Part shown: in pieces, positions 4,592 to 5,305 of the stretch
Layout: each line of letters begins with the position of its first letter
How positions within the stretch are numbered: position 1 is the first letter of the stretch
Assembly: GCA_021414045.1 (NCBI GenBank)
Contig: JAIOPF010000319.1
Coordinates: 1 to 5,305 of the forward strand
DNA length: 5,305 bases
Source of the DNA: Deltaproteobacteria bacterium
GTDB taxonomy: Bacteria > UBA10199 > DSSB01
Direction of reading: 5' to 3'
Notes under the pieces: model-generated
Databases searched by the model: none
The model's input: only the letters and a program-made list of their open reading frames with translations
What the model was told of the DNA's origin: nothing
Program-made: the position numbers and the translations under genes

Positions 4592-5305
4592 TTGCCATCC
4601 GCAAAGACAGAAGCCGCCCCCAGCGGGGTTTATGACGCCAGTTCCATCAAGGTATTAGAAGGACTCGACGCCGTCCGCAAACGCCCCGCCATGTATATCG
4701 GCTCCACCGGCCCGGCTGGGCTGCATCACCTCGTCTACGAGGTGGTCGACAACTCCATCGACGAGGCCTTGGCGGGATTCTGCGACAACATCAAGGTCGC
4801 GATCCACATCGACAACTCCATCACCGTCGAAGACAACGGTCGTGGCATTCCTGTGGACATGCATTCCACTGAAAAAGTTTCCGCCGCCGAAGTCGTCATG
4901 ACGAAACTGCATGCCGGCGGAAAGTTCGAGCATAGCGCCTACAAGGTCAGCGGAGGTCTCCATGGCGTCGGAGTCTCCTGCGTCAATGCCCTTTCCGGAG
5001 ATCTCGACCTGGAAATCCGCCGCGATGGCTCGGTCTATCATCAGCATTACAAATGCGGCGTTCCCGTGGCCCCGCTGGAGTCCACCGGCAAAACCACCAA
5101 GCGCGGGACGAAAATTTGGTTCAAGCCCGATGCGACGATTTTCGAGGCCACCGAGTATTCCTTCGACATCCTCAGCAACCGGCTTCGAGAACTGTCCTTC
5201 CTGAACAAGGGCATCAAGATCGAAATCATCGACGAGCGCAGCGGGAAAAACCACGTCTTCCAATACGAAGGCGGCATCGTCAGCTTTGTCGAGCATCTCA
5301 ATCAG
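4592..5305 (+). CDS. gyrB: DNA gyrase subunit B, N-terminal part (cut by window end)
   Basis: GyrB is the ATPase subunit of DNA gyrase, which introduces negative supercoils ahead of replication forks. The 238 visible codons cover the GHKL ATPase domain and the start of the transducer. Seen are [19 protein letters not shown] then MYIGS (14-38), the catalytic glutamate and Mg-binding asparagine in [11 protein letters not shown] (E50, N54), DNGRGIPV (D81 onward), HAGGKF (108-112), the ATP-lid glycines in [10 protein letters not shown] (120-129), and KRGTKIWF (170-177). The start is TTG, set by the AGGAGGA just upstream. No stop or frameshift is seen before the window edge. The ParE paralogue shares these motifs, but the position right after recF favours GyrB. 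Confidence 0.95.
   Translation, partial: MPSAKTEAAPSGVYDASSIKVLEGLDAVRKRPAMYIGSTGPAGLHHLVYEVVDNSIDEALAGFCDNIKVAIHIDNSITVEDNGRGIPVDMHSTEKVSAAEVVMTKLHAGGKFEHSAYKVSGGLHGVGVSCVNALSGDLDLEIRRDGSVYHQHYKCGVPVAPLESTGKTTKRGTKIWFKPDATIFEATEYSFDILSNRLRELSFLNKGIKIEIIDERSGKNHVFQYEGGIVSFVEHLNQ

Noticed and set aside
4655..5296. 213-codon minus-strand ORF rich in Asp, Gly and Val
   Set aside because: It is the complement of gyrB, whose GHKL motifs are unmistakable on the plus strand; long antisense ORFs are common opposite such codon usage.
1..5305. CRISPR array, tRNA or rRNA gene, or an unknown defence system
   Set aside because: No regularly spaced long repeats, no tRNA-like cloverleaf or rRNA sequence, and no unassigned gene of credible length were seen.

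Overview
The window holds the conserved bacterial replication-origin gene cluster, in the order rpmH remnant (minus strand) - dnaA - dnaN - recF - gyrB (plus strand, gyrB cut by the window end). DnaA boxes sit both upstream and downstream of dnaA, so the chromosomal origin is almost certainly inside this window. The gene order is ancestral in Bacteria. The protein sequences read most like a deltaproteobacterial-type lineage (Desulfobacterota, Bdellovibrionota or an uncultured relative), but that placement is an impression and not a search result.

Layout. Bases 1-176 (minus) are a hybrid ORF: the first 11 or so codons of ribosomal protein L34 joined in frame to the last 45 or so codons of an IS110-family transposase. 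Bases 177-773 carry no convincing gene and are rich in A- and T-tracts. Three DnaA boxes lie at 774-805. dnaA (818-1967) is broken: it lacks the segment with the Walker A ATP-binding loop and also has a frameshift at a 10-bp tandem duplication. The dnaA-dnaN spacer (1968-2312) has four more DnaA-box-like sites, a cluster of TTATCCCC/TTGTCCCC-type repeats partly spaced 11 bp apart, and an AT-rich candidate unwinding element flanked by an 8-bp inverted repeat. dnaN (2313-3416) is intact. recF (3420-4436) ends at an in-frame TAG, yet 20 further codons of recognisable RecF C-terminus follow, to a TAA at 4497-4499. gyrB starts at a TTG at 4592 behind a strong Shine-Dalgarno sequence and runs off the window.

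Together the genes cover initiation (DnaA), clamp loading and processivity (DnaN), gap repair at stalled forks (RecF) and relief of supercoiling (GyrB). No unknown multi-gene system was found. The unusual signal is that three normally conserved genes in about 4.5 kb (rpmH, dnaA, recF) each carry a different lesion, while dnaN and the visible part of gyrB are clean. Sequence or assembly error is the simplest reading, particularly for the rpmH/IS110 join near the window edge. A genuinely altered initiator would be notable if reads confirmed it.
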